The notes beneath the pieces are model-generated. The model had not been told where the DNA came from. It ran no database searches and worked only from the letters and a program-made list of their open reading frames with translations. 64,000 nucleotides of DNA from Salibaculum sp035270045 (lineage in GTDB: Bacteria; Pseudomonadota; Alphaproteobacteria; Rhodobacterales; Rhodobacteraceae): positions 11,578-75,577 of the forward strand of contig NZ_DATFIP010000031.1 in assembly GCF_035270045.1 (NCBI RefSeq), written 5' to 3'. Positions 9,369 through 18,332 of this stretch are shown piece by piece (position 1 is the stretch's first letter; each line of letters opens with the position of its first letter). Both the position numbers and the translations under genes were made by a program.

Positions 9369-9824
9369 GTGATCAATGACCACGTTCGCGACACGATCGA
9401 CCGCTTTCCACTGGGATTCGTCGCCACGGTGACGCCGGGTGGCCGCCCGGCAGTCTCTCCCAAGGGGACTTTTCTCGTGTTGGATGGAAGGACAATCGCT
9501 TTTGGCGACATCCGGTCTCCTGGCACGGTTACGAACCTGACGGCCAACCCCGAATGTGAAGTGACTTTCGTCAACATCCTGACCCGCAAGGGCGCCCGCC
9601 TGCGCGGGCAGGCCCGGATGCTGCGTTGCGGAACCGAAGGGTTCGAGGCTCTCATCGGCCGGTGGCAAGACACCTGGGGCACATTGGCGGACAGGATCGG
9701 AACGCTCGTCATGATTGACATCGAGGCGGTCAAGCCTCTCACTAGTCCTCCCTACGACGACGGCTCCACCGAGGAAGAGATGATCGCCGCCTACAAGGCC
9801 AAGCTGGCGGGCATGTATCCATGA
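9369..9824 (+). CDS. pyridoxamine 5'-phosphate oxidase family protein
   Basis: A 151-residue split-barrel FMN-binding protein. GFVATVTPGGRPAVSPKGTF and GRTIAFGDIRSPGTVTNLTA followed by NPECEVTFVN are typical of the PNPOx-like family that binds FMN or F420. It lacks the features of true PdxH, so a general flavin reductase or detoxifying role is more likely. GTG 9369 is taken as start because GAGGAGG sits 8 nt upstream, within the 16-nt gap after the msrC stop. It overlaps the next gene by 4 nt (ATGA), indicating an operon. Confidence 0.82.
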   Translation: MINDHVRDTIDRFPLGFVATVTPGGRPAVSPKGTFLVLDGRTIAFGDIRSPGTVTNLTANPECEVTFVNILTRKGARLRGQARMLRCGTEGFEALIGRWQDTWGTLADRIGTLVMIDIEAVKPLTSPPYDDGSTEEEMIAAYKAKLAGMYP

Positions 9825-10708
9825 GGGTCACGCTTCTGGATGGCGGCATCGGACAGGAAATGGTCAAACGGTCCGGGGACAGCCCCACGCCGCTCTGGTC
9901 CACGCAGGCGATGATGGACCACCCCGGTTTGTTGCAAGCGATACACCGAGATTATTTCGATGCCGGCGCCACCATCGCCACGACAAACACCTATGCCATC
10001 CTGCGGGATCGGCTGGTGAAAGAAGGCATCGAGGACCGCTTCGAGTCGCTTCAATCCGCCGCCCTTGCCGAGGCCCGCGCCGCCGCCCGGGGACGTGGCC
10101 GCGTTGCCGGTGCCATCGGCCCGCTGGTTGCGACCTATCGTCCGGAAACCCACCCGGCCCATTCAGAAGCGGTGCCGCAATATGCAGAGGTCGCTCGGAA
10201 CATGGCCGATCGGGTGGACCTTGTCCTGTGCGAGACGGTCGCTTCCCTGATCCATGCCCGCGCGATCCTTGAAGGTGCGCTGGCGGCCCGCAGGCCGGTC
10301 TGGGTCAGTTTCACCGTGGACGACGAGGACGGCAGCCGACTGCGCTCGGGAGAGCCCGTGACCGAGGCCGCGCGCGCCATGGCCGAGGGGGGAGCCGACG
10401 CGATCCTGGCCAACTGCGCTGCCCCCGAAGCGATGCCCGCCGCCCTTGATGCCATCGCGCCCGCGGGGTTGCCCTGCGGCGCATACGGCAACGCGTTCAC
10501 CTGCATCACCAAGGACTTCCTGCGCGACGATCCCAAGGCGGATACCCTGCAGGCCCGCCGCGACATGGGGCCAGCCCTCTATGCCGATCACGCGCTGTCC
10601 TGGCTGGACCATGGCGCGACTATCCTGGGCGGCTGCTGTGAGACAGGCCCGGCCCATATAGCCGAGATCGCCCGCCGCCTGTCCGTCGCCGGGCACGAGA
10701 TCGCCTGA
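9821..10708 (+). CDS. homocysteine S-methyltransferase family protein
   Basis: Zn-dependent methyltransferase of the Hcy-binding/MmuM type (295 residues), predicted to make methionine from homocysteine using S-methylmethionine, SAM or a betaine. The barrel starts with LLDGGIGQEM; Zn ligands are the Cys of ANCAAPEA and the Cys pair in GGCCETGP near the C-terminus. It is too short for cobalamin-dependent MetH. The start ATG overlaps the preceding stop by 4 nt. Together with msrC it could form a small methionine-salvage operon. The methyl donor is not inferable. Confidence 0.87.
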   Translation: MRVTLLDGGIGQEMVKRSGDSPTPLWSTQAMMDHPGLLQAIHRDYFDAGATIATTNTYAILRDRLVKEGIEDRFESLQSAALAEARAAARGRGRVAGAIGPLVATYRPETHPAHSEAVPQYAEVARNMADRVDLVLCETVASLIHARAILEGALAARRPVWVSFTVDDEDGSRLRSGEPVTEAARAMAEGGADAILANCAAPEAMPAALDAIAPAGLPCGAYGNAFTCITKDFLRDDPKADTLQARRDMGPALYADHALSWLDHGATILGGCCETGPAHIAEIARRLSVAGHEIA

Positions 10709-10748
10709 ATCGGAGGCATCACGAAACGCGCGCCCCGGGATCGCGAAA

Positions 10749-11720
10749 ATGAATGGTCCGACGGCTTTTCAATCCGGCCGCCCCATGCGCCTATGGGCCG
10801 CGATGGAGGCGCCTTTGACCGACACCGCGATCCGGCCGGATGAAGACACACCTCAGGGTCTGGCCTTGGCTGGCTCCGCCTACATTCTATGGGGGCTGCT
10901 GCCACTCTACCTCAAGCTGGTGTCACATCTCCCCGTGACCGAGGTGCTGACCCATCGCGTCCTCTGGGCACTTCCCATCGCGGGGGCCGTGCTGGTGGCC
11001 AGCCGGCGGACCGTCGATCTGCGCACGGCCCTGGCCGATCGGCGCACACTGCTGATGGCAGGGCTGACGGCGCTGTTGCTCTCGGTCAACTGGGGGATCT
11101 ACGTCTATGCCATCGCCACCGACCGGGCGCTGGACGCCGCGCTGGGCTATTACGTCAACCCGCTCTTCTCCATGATGTTGGGGGCGATCCTTCTGGGGGA
11201 GCGGCTGCGCGGTTCGCAGTTGATCGCAGTGGGGCTGGCCGCACTGGCGGTTCTGATTCTGTTCCTGGATGCCGCGCGCCCGCCCTGGATCGCGCTCGGC
11301 CTGACCGGAAGCTGGGGTATCTATGCCTATTTCAAGAAATCCCTGCCCGTTGGCCCGAACCAGGGATTCTTCCTCGAGGTTCTGATGCTCCTGCCCATCG
11401 CTGTGATCTACCTCGGGTGGCTGACCGCGCAGGGCGAGAGCCATTTCCTGGCCACCGGAACCGACACCCTGCTCTTGCTGGGCTGCGGTCTCGTCACGGC
11501 CGTGCCGTTGCTGTTCTATGCCAATGGAGCCAAGCTGTTGCGCCTGTCCACCATCGCGATCCTGCAATACATCGTGCCGACCATGGTCTTCGCGATCGCC
11601 GTGACCCTGTTCGACGAGGTGATGGGCCGCGCCCGTATGGTGGCCTTTCCACTGATCTGGGCCGCGCTTGTTATTTATACCGTGCCGCTGGTGCGTCGGA
11701 TGCGCCGGCCGCCCCGATAG
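10749..11720 (+). CDS. rarD: EamA-family transporter RarD
   Basis: Inner-membrane DMT-superfamily permease of 323 residues with about ten hydrophobic segments, starting GSAYILWGLLPLYLKLVS and including TDRALDAALGYYVNPLFSMM and GERLRGSQLIAVGLAALAVL, which match RarD. Substrate unknown; chloramphenicol-sensitive E. coli RarD is the only common reference. ATG 10749, 10785 and 10803 are all possible; the family N-terminus does not decide. It precedes the pseudouridine synthase by 47 bp on the same strand. Confidence 0.88.
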   Translation: MNGPTAFQSGRPMRLWAAMEAPLTDTAIRPDEDTPQGLALAGSAYILWGLLPLYLKLVSHLPVTEVLTHRVLWALPIAGAVLVASRRTVDLRTALADRRTLLMAGLTALLLSVNWGIYVYAIATDRALDAALGYYVNPLFSMMLGAILLGERLRGSQLIAVGLAALAVLILFLDAARPPWIALGLTGSWGIYAYFKKSLPVGPNQGFFLEVLMLLPIAVIYLGWLTAQGESHFLATGTDTLLLLGCGLVTAVPLLFYANGAKLLRLSTIAILQYIVPTMVFAIAVTLFDEVMGRARMVAFPLIWAALVIYTVPLVRRMRRPPR

Positions 11721-11767
11721 GCTTGCCCCCGGGCGATGCCTGCGCCAAGAGGGGTCCGGAGGCCCCG

Positions 11768-12415
11768 ATGAGAGTTTCATACGATCCGCCCGACACGCCG
11801 CTGGAGATCGTCCACGACGACCACGAGATCCTGCTGGTGGACAAGCCCGCCGGCCTGCTGTCAGTGCCGGGCAAGGGTCCGCACCTGGCCGACTGCCTGC
11901 TGGCGCGGGTGCAGGATGCCTTTCCGCAGGCATTGCTGGTGCACCGGTTGGACCGGGATACCTCGGGCCTGATGGTCTTTGCCCTGACACCCCATGCCCA
12001 GCGTCACCTGGGCCAGCAGTTCGAGAAGCGCCGGGTGAAAAAGACCTACGTCGCCCGCGTCGAAGGGCGGCTGACGCCCCGCACTGGAATTGTCGACCTG
12101 CCGCTGATCGTGGACTGGCCCAACAGGCCCCGCCAGAAGGTAGATCACGAGACCGGCCGGCAGGCGATGACGGACTGGCGCGTCGTCAGAGCGGGCGCGG
12201 CCGAGAGTCGCGTGCGGCTGATGCCAAGGACCGGGCGCAGCCATCAGTTGCGCGTTCACATGATGGCACTCGGTCACCCGATTCTGGGCGATCCCTTCTA
12301 TGCCCGTGGCGCCGCGTTGGATCATACGCGTCTGATGCTGCATTCCGAGGCCCTCCAATTGCGACACCCCGACGGGGGCAGAGGGGTCCGGTTTCGCGCG
12401 AAATGCCCGTTCTGA
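11768..12415 (+). CDS. rluA: RluA-family pseudouridine synthase
   Basis: Converts uridine to pseudouridine in RNA. At 215 residues without an S4 domain it resembles RluA (23S U746 and tRNA U32). VHRLDRDTSGLMVFA holds the catalytic Asp62; KKTYVARVEG and RTGRSHQLRVHMMALGHPIL are the following family motifs. ATG 11768 is taken because the recognisable N-terminus begins there (VHDDHEILLVDKPAGLLSVP); upstream in-frame sequence is the rarD gene read in another frame. Assignment to RluA rather than another RluA/TruC paralogue rests on size. Confidence 0.87.
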   Translation: MRVSYDPPDTPLEIVHDDHEILLVDKPAGLLSVPGKGPHLADCLLARVQDAFPQALLVHRLDRDTSGLMVFALTPHAQRHLGQQFEKRRVKKTYVARVEGRLTPRTGIVDLPLIVDWPNRPRQKVDHETGRQAMTDWRVVRAGAAESRVRLMPRTGRSHQLRVHMMALGHPILGDPFYARGAALDHTRLMLHSEALQLRHPDGGRGVRFRAKCPF

Positions 12416-12560
12416 CCGACACGGCAGCGCGTTTGGACGCTGTCAGCGCGACACCTTGTCACCGTCGGTGGGCAAACCGCCCCTCGGGGGCTGGCATACT
12501 TAGAACGATTATATATGTAGACCTTGTAATGATTTGAAACCGCAACGGAAGGAGCCCGAC

Positions 12561-13214
12561 ATGGCCCTGCGCATCAACGACACCATCCCGAACCTGACCG
12601 TCGAGACCGACTTGGGCAGCTTTGCCCTGCATGATTTCTTCGGCGACAGCTGGGGGATCATCTTCTCGCATCCCAAGGATTTCACGCCGGTCTGCACTAC
12701 CGAGTTCGGCGCGGTGGCCCAGTTGGCAGACGAATGGGACAAGCGCGGCACCAAGGTGCTGGGCGTCTCGGTCGACGATGTGGCCGAGCACAAGGAATGG
12801 AAGGCCGACATCGAGGGCCACGCCAAGACCAAGGCGGGCTTCCCCATCGTGGCCGACGTTGATCTTGAGCTCTCCAAGGCTTTCGACATGCTGCCGGCCG
12901 AGGCCTATCTGACCGACGGCCGCACCCCGGCCGATACCGCCTCGGTGCGCTCGGTGTTCATCATCAGCCCGGACAAGAAAGTGCAGCTGATGATGACCTA
13001 CCCGATGTCCGTGGGCCGCAATTTTGCCGAGGTGCTGCGCGCGCTGGATGGTCTGCAGGCGACCTACGGCACGCCCATCGCCACGCCGGCCAACTGGGAA
13101 AAGGGCCAAGACGTCATCGCGGCCCTGTCGCTGGATGATGCTCAAGCGAAAGAGAAATTCGGCGAGATGAAGGTCGAATTGCCCTACCTGCGTTGGGTCA
13201 AGGAACCGGGCTGA
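12561..13214 (+). CDS. peroxiredoxin, 1-Cys (Prx6) type
   Basis: Thiol peroxidase removing hydrogen peroxide and organic peroxides. The 217-residue protein has the peroxidatic Cys45 in HPKDFTPVCTTE and no second cysteine, plus the long Prx6 C-terminal domain (ATPANWEKGQDVIAALSLDD, then ELPYLRWVKEPG). ATG 12561 is preferred over an in-frame ATG at 12534 because AAGGAG lies 8 nt upstream. It is monocistronic, followed by a hairpin terminator. The upstream 145-bp gap contains an AT-rich stretch near 12500-12520 that could hold the promoter. It fits the oxidative-stress genes elsewhere in the window. Confidence 0.93.
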   Translation: MALRINDTIPNLTVETDLGSFALHDFFGDSWGIIFSHPKDFTPVCTTEFGAVAQLADEWDKRGTKVLGVSVDDVAEHKEWKADIEGHAKTKAGFPIVADVDLELSKAFDMLPAEAYLTDGRTPADTASVRSVFIISPDKKVQLMMTYPMSVGRNFAEVLRALDGLQATYGTPIATPANWEKGQDVIAALSLDDAQAKEKFGEMKVELPYLRWVKEPG

Positions 13215-13234
13215 GCCGGACAGCACTCGATTGG

Positions 13235-13263
13235 AAAGGTCTCGCCCCCGCGCGGGGCCTTTC
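13235..13263 (+). terminator. peroxiredoxin terminator
   Basis: AAAGG ... GCCCC/GGGGC ... CCTTT hairpin with a T-rich tail (TTTCTT), 20 bp after the peroxiredoxin stop codon. An asymmetric bulge (TCTC) breaks the stem. Confidence 0.6.
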
Positions 13264-13317
13264 TTCGCCTTCGCCCTCGCGTCACATAGGGCGGCGCGTT
13301 TTCGAAATGTGCCCGGA

Positions 13318-13719
13318 TCACCCCATCTGAAACATCGTATTAACGTGTCCGCGCAGTTCTGTCGTCGAGATCCCGTCGGTCCGGGGAAGATAGACAACCC
13401 TGCAATACTGGCTGAGGTGATCGAACTTGCCGTACCAATCATTCCCCATTCCGAATATTTGAACGTTCTCTTTCCTGATGTCTTCTTCTTTCTGTTCCCA
13501 TGTGGTTTCCGGAATGATCTTGCTCACGAATTTGCAGGCATTCAGAATTTCACACCTATGTTCATATGGCATGACACATTTCTTGCCCTTGAGAGCGTTG
13601 AATTCATCAGTAGAACAGCCAACAATCAGGCGATCCCCGTATTTCGAAAGGCGGTGTAAGAGACGGACATGACCGATATGAAAAAGGTCAAAAGTTCCAT
13701 ATGTAAGAACGGTTCCCAT
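13318..13719 (-). CDS. glycerol-3-phosphate cytidylyltransferase-like (TagD-like) nucleotidyltransferase
   Basis: Cytidylyltransferase expected to activate glycerol-3-phosphate (or another phospho-alcohol) with CTP. The 133-residue protein matches TagD in length and motifs: VLTYGTFDLFHIGHVRLL contains the HxGH nucleotide site (His14, His17), GCSTDEFNALKGK follows, and the C-terminal RTDGISTTELRG provides the RxxxxST motif. Base composition is clearly lower in GC than the flanks, suggesting horizontal transfer. It lies 6 nt downstream of the licD gene on the same strand, so the pair is probably one unit making and using a CDP-alcohol for a surface glycan. The exact substrate is inferred. Confidence 0.85.
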   Translation of the reverse strand: MGTVLTYGTFDLFHIGHVRLLHRLSKYGDRLIVGCSTDEFNALKGKKCVMPYEHRCEILNACKFVSKIIPETTWEQKEEDIRKENVQIFGMGNDWYGKFDHLSQYCRVVYLPRTDGISTTELRGHVNTMFQMG

Positions 13720-13725
13720 CTTGTG

Positions 13726-14739
13726 TCACCGCCTTTCAAAGAGTTTTGACAAGGCCAGTCTTCGAACCGCCCACCAGTAAGTCCTTAGAAAGCTGCGGAA
13801 GCGACTTCGCGCCTCGCGCCAAGGAAAAACGAAATCTGCATCAGGTTTTTCCCAGCCCTGTCCGTAATTCAGCGCAAGCATTTTTTCAGGCTTCGCTGGT
13901 GCGGGAAATTCCACGCCATTAAGCGCCATCGCTTTCAACGGAAACAGGTCGGCCTTATCCAGCTCGCCAAATGTATGCGGCCATATGAATAGCTTATCAT
14001 TCATTATCCAGGTCGGGAAAAGGTCCACAACGACATCACTCGGCAAGGTTATTTTCAAGACCGGGCTATTGAAGGAAGTTTTTATCTCGAATTCGAGCTT
14101 GGAAGCGAGCAGCTTGTAAACGGAAATGAATTCGTTAACAGCATCTTGGACATTTGCCGCGTTCAGGATCAAACCTAAATCTATATCATCATCGTGGCCA
14201 ATGAATGAGCCTTCTCGAACCGCACCAAGCAATGTTCCAGAATTGATGAAGACCTGCTGTCCCTCATCGTGCAATTCTGAAACGAGTTTCAGTAGTTCCT
14301 TTGCAGTCTTGCTTTTGTCTTGAGCTGCGAACTGTATGAAATAATTCTTGGCATGGGGGTTCTTGAAATCAAGAGCAATATCAACCCGATCCAAAAAATC
14401 CTCAGCTTTTTCGGGTAGCCCTTGTTCTTCCCAATATCGAATGATGTCCTTTCGCAAAGAACGCACCCTGGCGCTGCGCACACGTTTTAGGCAATAAGCG
14501 ATCACAACTCGCTCTGTCCATTCGACGCCGCGTTCGGCGTGCGGGACGCGCTGCAACGGACGGCGCAACTCTTTCAGGTCAAAGGAACGCGCGGCTTCGG
14601 GATTTCTGGTCCAAGCGTCGAATGTCTGCATATGCGCCCAAGATTTGGGGCTTAAGGGGCGTGTGTTCACGCGTAATTTTCGGGGACGGTAAAGCCGGGG
14701 CAAAGAACAGTTCCACAAACAGTCACATTTCGTTTTCAC
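13726..14739 (-). CDS. LicD-family phosphotransferase
   Basis: Predicted to transfer a phospho-alcohol (phosphocholine or glycerol-phosphate) from a CDP-carrier onto a cell-surface sugar. The 337-residue frame has the LicD signature SGTLLGAVREGSFIGHDDDI from residue 167, with the metal-binding DDDIDLG at 183-189, then VVDLFP and a C-terminal YGQGWEKPD. The N-terminal 130 residues are Arg-rich and unrecognised. GTG 14739 gives the longest frame; ATG 14631 would give 301 residues and neither has a strong ribosome-binding site. Like the neighbouring TagD-like gene it is AT-richer than its surroundings. I infer that CDP-glycerol from TagD could be the donor. Confidence 0.82.
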   Translation of the reverse strand: MKTKCDCLWNCSLPRLYRPRKLRVNTRPLSPKSWAHMQTFDAWTRNPEAARSFDLKELRRPLQRVPHAERGVEWTERVVIAYCLKRVRSARVRSLRKDIIRYWEEQGLPEKAEDFLDRVDIALDFKNPHAKNYFIQFAAQDKSKTAKELLKLVSELHDEGQQVFINSGTLLGAVREGSFIGHDDDIDLGLILNAANVQDAVNEFISVYKLLASKLEFEIKTSFNSPVLKITLPSDVVVDLFPTWIMNDKLFIWPHTFGELDKADLFPLKAMALNGVEFPAPAKPEKMLALNYGQGWEKPDADFVFPWREARSRFRSFLRTYWWAVRRLALSKLFERR

Positions 14740-14882
14740 GGTAGGTAGCAGCCTAGGTTTACAGTTTCAATGTGGACTTGGCGGTATTCGGCGCTTTCGG
14801 TGGGCATGGCGGCATGCGCGTGTCGCCTGGTCCTGCCCGCGCCGTCAGAAGCGGCTGCGACCTTTCTGATCGGCACAAAAAA

Positions 14883-14904
14883 GCCCCGATCTTTGGATCG
14901 GGGC
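14883..14904 (-). terminator. pnp terminator
   Basis: Perfect 9-bp stem (GCCCCGATC / GATCGGGGC) with a 4-nt loop. Read on the minus strand it is followed by six T residues. It lies 26 bp past the pnp stop codon. Confidence 0.9.
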
Positions 14905-14930
14905 TCTTGAGTTTTCGGGTGGACGGGCGG

Positions 14931-17066
14931 TTAGTCCGCGTCTTCCTTTTCCGGCTTGGCCTCTTCGCCAGTGTCCTGGTCGACGACCTTCATCGACAGG
15001 CGGACCTTGCCGCGATCATCGAAGCCCATCAGCTTGACCCAGACCTCCTGGCCTTCCTTCAGAACATCCGAAGGGTGGTTCAGGCGGCGGTTCTCGATCT
15101 GGCTGACATGGACCAGGCCGTCGCGCTTGCCAAAGAAGTTCACGAAGGCGCCGAAATCGACGATCTTGACGACGGTGCCCTTGTAGATGTGACCCTCTTC
15201 CGGCTCGGCAACGATCGAGTGGATCATGTCATAGGCCTTCTGGATGGCCTCGCCGTTGGGCGAGGCGATCTTGATGATGCCCTCGTCGTTGACATCGACC
15301 TTGGCGCCGGAGACTTCGACGATCTCGCGGATCACCTTGCCGCCCGAGCCGATCACTTCGCGGATCTTGTCGGTGGGCACCTGCATGGTCTCGATGCGCG
15401 GGGCGTGGATCGAGAAATCGCTGGTTTCGGAGAGGGCCTTGCCCATCTCGCCCAGGATGTGCATCCGGCCCTGCTTGGCTTGAGCCAGCGCTTTCTTCAT
15501 GATCTCGGGCGTGATGCCCGCGACCTTGATGTCCATCTGCAGGCTGGTGATGCCGTTCTCTGTGCCCGCGACCTTGAAGTCCATGTCGCCGAGGTGGTCC
15601 TCGTCGCCCAGGATATCGGTCAGGATTGCGTAGTCGCCATCGCCTTCCAGCACCAGTCCCATGGCCACACCGGCGACCGGCGCCTTGAGCGGCACGCCTG
15701 CGTCCATCATCGCCAGCGAGCCGCCACAGACCGAAGCCATGGAGGACGATCCGTTGGATTCGGTGATCTCGGAGACCAGGCGGATCGTGTAGGGAAAGTC
15801 GGTCGCTGCGGGCAGGACGGCTTGAAGAGCACGCCATGCCAGCTTGCCGTGGCCGACTTCGCGACGCCCCGGAGGACCGACGCGCCCCGCTTCACCGACC
15901 GAGTAGGGCGGGAAGTTGTAGTGCAGCAAGAAGTTGGACTTGTAGGTTCCCTCAAGCGCGTCGATCATCTGTTCGTCGTCGCCCGTGCCAAGCGTGGTCA
16001 CAACCAGCCCCTGGGTTTCGCCACGGGTGAACAGGGCCGATCCGTGTGTGCGGGGCAGCAGGCCGGTTTCGCAGACGATCTCGCGCACCTCGTCGAGCTT
16101 GCGTCCATCGATGCGCTTGCCTTCCTTGACGACCGACCCGCGCAGAACCGTCGACTCCAGCTTCTTGAGGGCGGCGCTCAGGTTCGGGTCTTCCTGCTGC
16201 TCCTCCGACAGGCCCTCGATGATCTCGGCCTTGACCGCTGAAACGGCGGTGGTCCGTTCCTGCTTGTCGAGGATCGCGTAGGCCTCGCGCATCTTGGCTT
16301 CGCCAGCGGCGGCCACGATCGCGTAGAGGTCCGAGTAATCGGGCGGGGTGAAATCGAAGGGTTCCTTGGCCGCGTCCTCGGCCAGGTCGATGATCGTGTC
16401 GATCACCGGCTGGATCTGCTCGTGCGCGAAGTTGACCGCGCCCAGCATCTCGTCCTCGGTCAGTTCGTAGGCCTCGGACTCGACCATCATGACCGCATCC
16501 TTGGTGCCCGCGACGACCAGGTCCAGGCGTTGTTCGGGATTGTCGCGCAGCTTGTGCATGTCGTCGAGTTCGGGGTTCAGGATGTATTCGCCATCCTCGT
16601 ACCCCACGCGGCAGCCGGCGATCGGGCCCATGAAGGGCGCGCCGGAAATTGTCAGCGCGGCGCTGGCGGCGATCATCGCGATCATGTCCGGGTCGTTGAC
16701 CAGGTCATGGGACAGCACCGTGCACATGACCAGGGTCTCGTTCTTGAACCCGGGCACGAAAAGCGGGCGGATAGGCCGATCGATCAGGCGCGCGGTCAGC
16801 GTTTCCTTCTCGGTCGGACGGGCCTCGCGCTTGAAGAAGCCACCAGGCACCTTGCCTGCGGCGTAGTATTTTTCCTGATAGTGAACCGTCAGCGGGAAAA
16901 AATCCATTCCCGGCTTGGGTTGCTTGGCATAGGTCACCGCGGCCATGACCGAGGTTTCCCCGTATGTGGCGATGACGCAGCCATCGGCCTGTCGGGCGAT
17001 CTTGCCCGTTTCCAGTGTCAGCGTCTCTTCGCCCCACTGGATCGATTTCTTTACTTCTTTGAACAT
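14931..17066 (-). CDS. pnp: polyribonucleotide nucleotidyltransferase (PNPase)
   Basis: Phosphorolytic 3'-5' exoribonuclease of the RNA degradosome. The 711-residue length is standard. Two RNase PH domains are visible (N-terminal VIATYGETSVMAAVTYAKQP; second VRPPGRREVGHGKLAWRAL-type catalytic segment near residues 400-415, here VGPPGRREVGHG). They are followed by a KH domain (VIGSGGKVIREI) and an S1 domain (GTVVKIVDFGAFVNFFGKRD). The C-terminus is acidic. It lies downstream of rpsO, the conserved bacterial order, but 848 bp away and beyond an rpsO terminator, so it probably has its own promoter in that gap. Confidence 0.97.
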   Translation of the reverse strand: MFKEVKKSIQWGEETLTLETGKIARQADGCVIATYGETSVMAAVTYAKQPKPGMDFFPLTVHYQEKYYAAGKVPGGFFKREARPTEKETLTARLIDRPIRPLFVPGFKNETLVMCTVLSHDLVNDPDMIAMIAASAALTISGAPFMGPIAGCRVGYEDGEYILNPELDDMHKLRDNPEQRLDLVVAGTKDAVMMVESEAYELTEDEMLGAVNFAHEQIQPVIDTIIDLAEDAAKEPFDFTPPDYSDLYAIVAAAGEAKMREAYAILDKQERTTAVSAVKAEIIEGLSEEQQEDPNLSAALKKLESTVLRGSVVKEGKRIDGRKLDEVREIVCETGLLPRTHGSALFTRGETQGLVVTTLGTGDDEQMIDALEGTYKSNFLLHYNFPPYSVGEAGRVGPPGRREVGHGKLAWRALQAVLPAATDFPYTIRLVSEITESNGSSSMASVCGGSLAMMDAGVPLKAPVAGVAMGLVLEGDGDYAILTDILGDEDHLGDMDFKVAGTENGITSLQMDIKVAGITPEIMKKALAQAKQGRMHILGEMGKALSETSDFSIHAPRIETMQVPTDKIREVIGSGGKVIREIVEVSGAKVDVNDEGIIKIASPNGEAIQKAYDMIHSIVAEPEEGHIYKGTVVKIVDFGAFVNFFGKRDGLVHVSQIENRRLNHPSDVLKEGQEVWVKLMGFDDRGKVRLSMKVVDQDTGEEAKPEKEDAD

Positions 17067-17863
17067 CTATCGTTTCCTGTCTGAGGGCGCTCCCGGCCTT
17101 CCGGGTCCCTCGTGTCATTGGCGGCCCCATTGCCGCCGACCCCTCTCATCATCTCATGCGCCGGGGTCTAGAGCGTCACGTTTCAGATGGTCGCGAAATA
17201 CATGAAAAACCAGGATGGGGGAAGGGGTGGTCGGATGTCGCCAGACCCCGAGCGCGAGGGCAGTCGCCCAGGCATGGCTGGGAAACGGCCAGTGCCACCC
17301 CGTGGGTCCGATCACCCCATGTGCAGGGCCTGGTCATTGGCAGATCGCGGTGCTCTCGTCGCCGGGTCAATCCGCGAGCGCCGGTCGTTCAGGCCGGTAA
17401 ATGCGCGGGTCTGGGGCTGCGGCTTCGGACGTCTGTTCCGCCTCTCGCGAGCCACATGGCATCCGCGCGGCGCCGCGGATATGACCAACCAGGCGGTCGC
17501 CAATGCCGCGTGGCACTGCGGCGGGCATGTGCGCGGTGCGCTACGGCTCCTGCAAGTGGTGATATTCAGACCGGCGGTGTTTGCGCCCTTGGGGCCTTGG
17601 CCAGGGTTTCCCGATCTTGATGCCGCGGCAATGGCAAGCGGCAACATGATAACCGGCGATGTCCTGTGGATCATGCCTGTTTGGGGGCGGTCGGTCTCGT
17701 CGACAGACGCGCGACCAATGAGGCGCCTATCGCCCGGTACGACGACAGGATCGGCACCGGCCCCGCGCATTTCGTGGCCGACTACAGGTTCGAGTTGGAA
17801 GGCAAGACATGTTCCATGCCCGTCGCGTGACAGGCCGACCGGCAGTCACCGCCATCAACGAGA
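17067..17863. other. about 800 bp rpsO-pnp gap without an intact gene
   Basis: The pnp promoter and leader must lie in the part next to 17066. I see no convincing gene in the rest. A plus-strand frame ending at the TGA at 17828-17830 reads in a coding-like way for its last 45 codons (DRRATNEAPIARYDD, then GPAHFVADYRFELEGKT) but has no start codon after its previous stop at 17618. It may be the tail of a lost gene. Confidence 0.45.
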
Positions 17864-17891
17864 AACGCCCGTGCATTTCTGCACGAGCGTT
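17864..17891 (-). terminator. rpsO terminator
   Basis: Twelve-position inverted repeat (AACGCCCGTGCA / TGCACGAGCGTT, one mismatch) with loop TTTC. On the minus strand it ends in GGGCGTTTCT. It sits 23 bp after the rpsO stop codon. Confidence 0.8.
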
Positions 17892-17914
17892 CGGAAACTC
17901 CATTCACGGCCGTC

Positions 17915-18184
17915 TCAGCGGCGGATGCCGAGCCGCTTGATGAGGTCGCGATAGCGGGCTTCTTCCTTGCCACGCAGGTAGTCCAGCAGCTTGCGGCGCT
18001 GAGCCACCATCTTGAGAAGGCCACGGCGGCCGTGATTGTCCTTCTTGTGTGTCTTGAAGTGCTCGGTCAGGGTGGTGATGCGCGAAGTCAGGATCGCGAT
18101 CTGCACCTCGGGCGAGCCGGTGTCGCCCTCTTTCGTGGCGAATTCCTTCAGAATCCTGGATTTTTCGTCAGCGGTAATCGACAT
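17915..18184 (-). CDS. rpsO: 30S ribosomal protein S15
   Basis: Primary 16S-binding protein of the small subunit platform, 89 residues as in all bacteria. TGSPEVQIAILTSRITTLTE and HFKTHKKDNHGRRGLLKMVA followed by QRRKLLDYLRG are the S15 signature. GGAGAC lies close upstream of ATG 18184. The family often autoregulates through its leader; I cannot identify such a structure here. It has its own terminator and is separated from truB by two accessory genes. Confidence 0.97.
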   Translation of the reverse strand: MSITADEKSRILKEFATKEGDTGSPEVQIAILTSRITTLTEHFKTHKKDNHGRRGLLKMVAQRRKLLDYLRGKEEARYRDLIKRLGIRR

Positions 18185-18332
18185 CGGGGTCTCCTGTTCA
18201 AGAATGGGTCAAGGCGCGAGCCGGGATGTCGTCCAGACAAGGCCCATGGAGGGAGCGGTCTCAAGTGCCGGGCACCAAGGTGCCGCTGGCGCGCGTATAG
18301 GAGCAAACGCGCAGCTTTGCAAAGGGATTCCT

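Noticed and set aside
10889..11767. Long N-terminal extension of the pseudouridine synthase (a 508-codon frame)
   Set aside because: The extra 293 codons are the rarD gene read in another frame; RluA similarity begins at 11768.
14772..16241. A 489-codon plus-strand open frame
   Set aside because: Antisense to pnp, rich in Asp/Leu/Ala from reversed codons, without a family match.
17187..17954. A 255-codon plus-strand open frame between pnp and rpsO
   Set aside because: No similarity to any family, no RBS, and it runs antisense into rpsO. Only a short tail in another frame looks coding-like.
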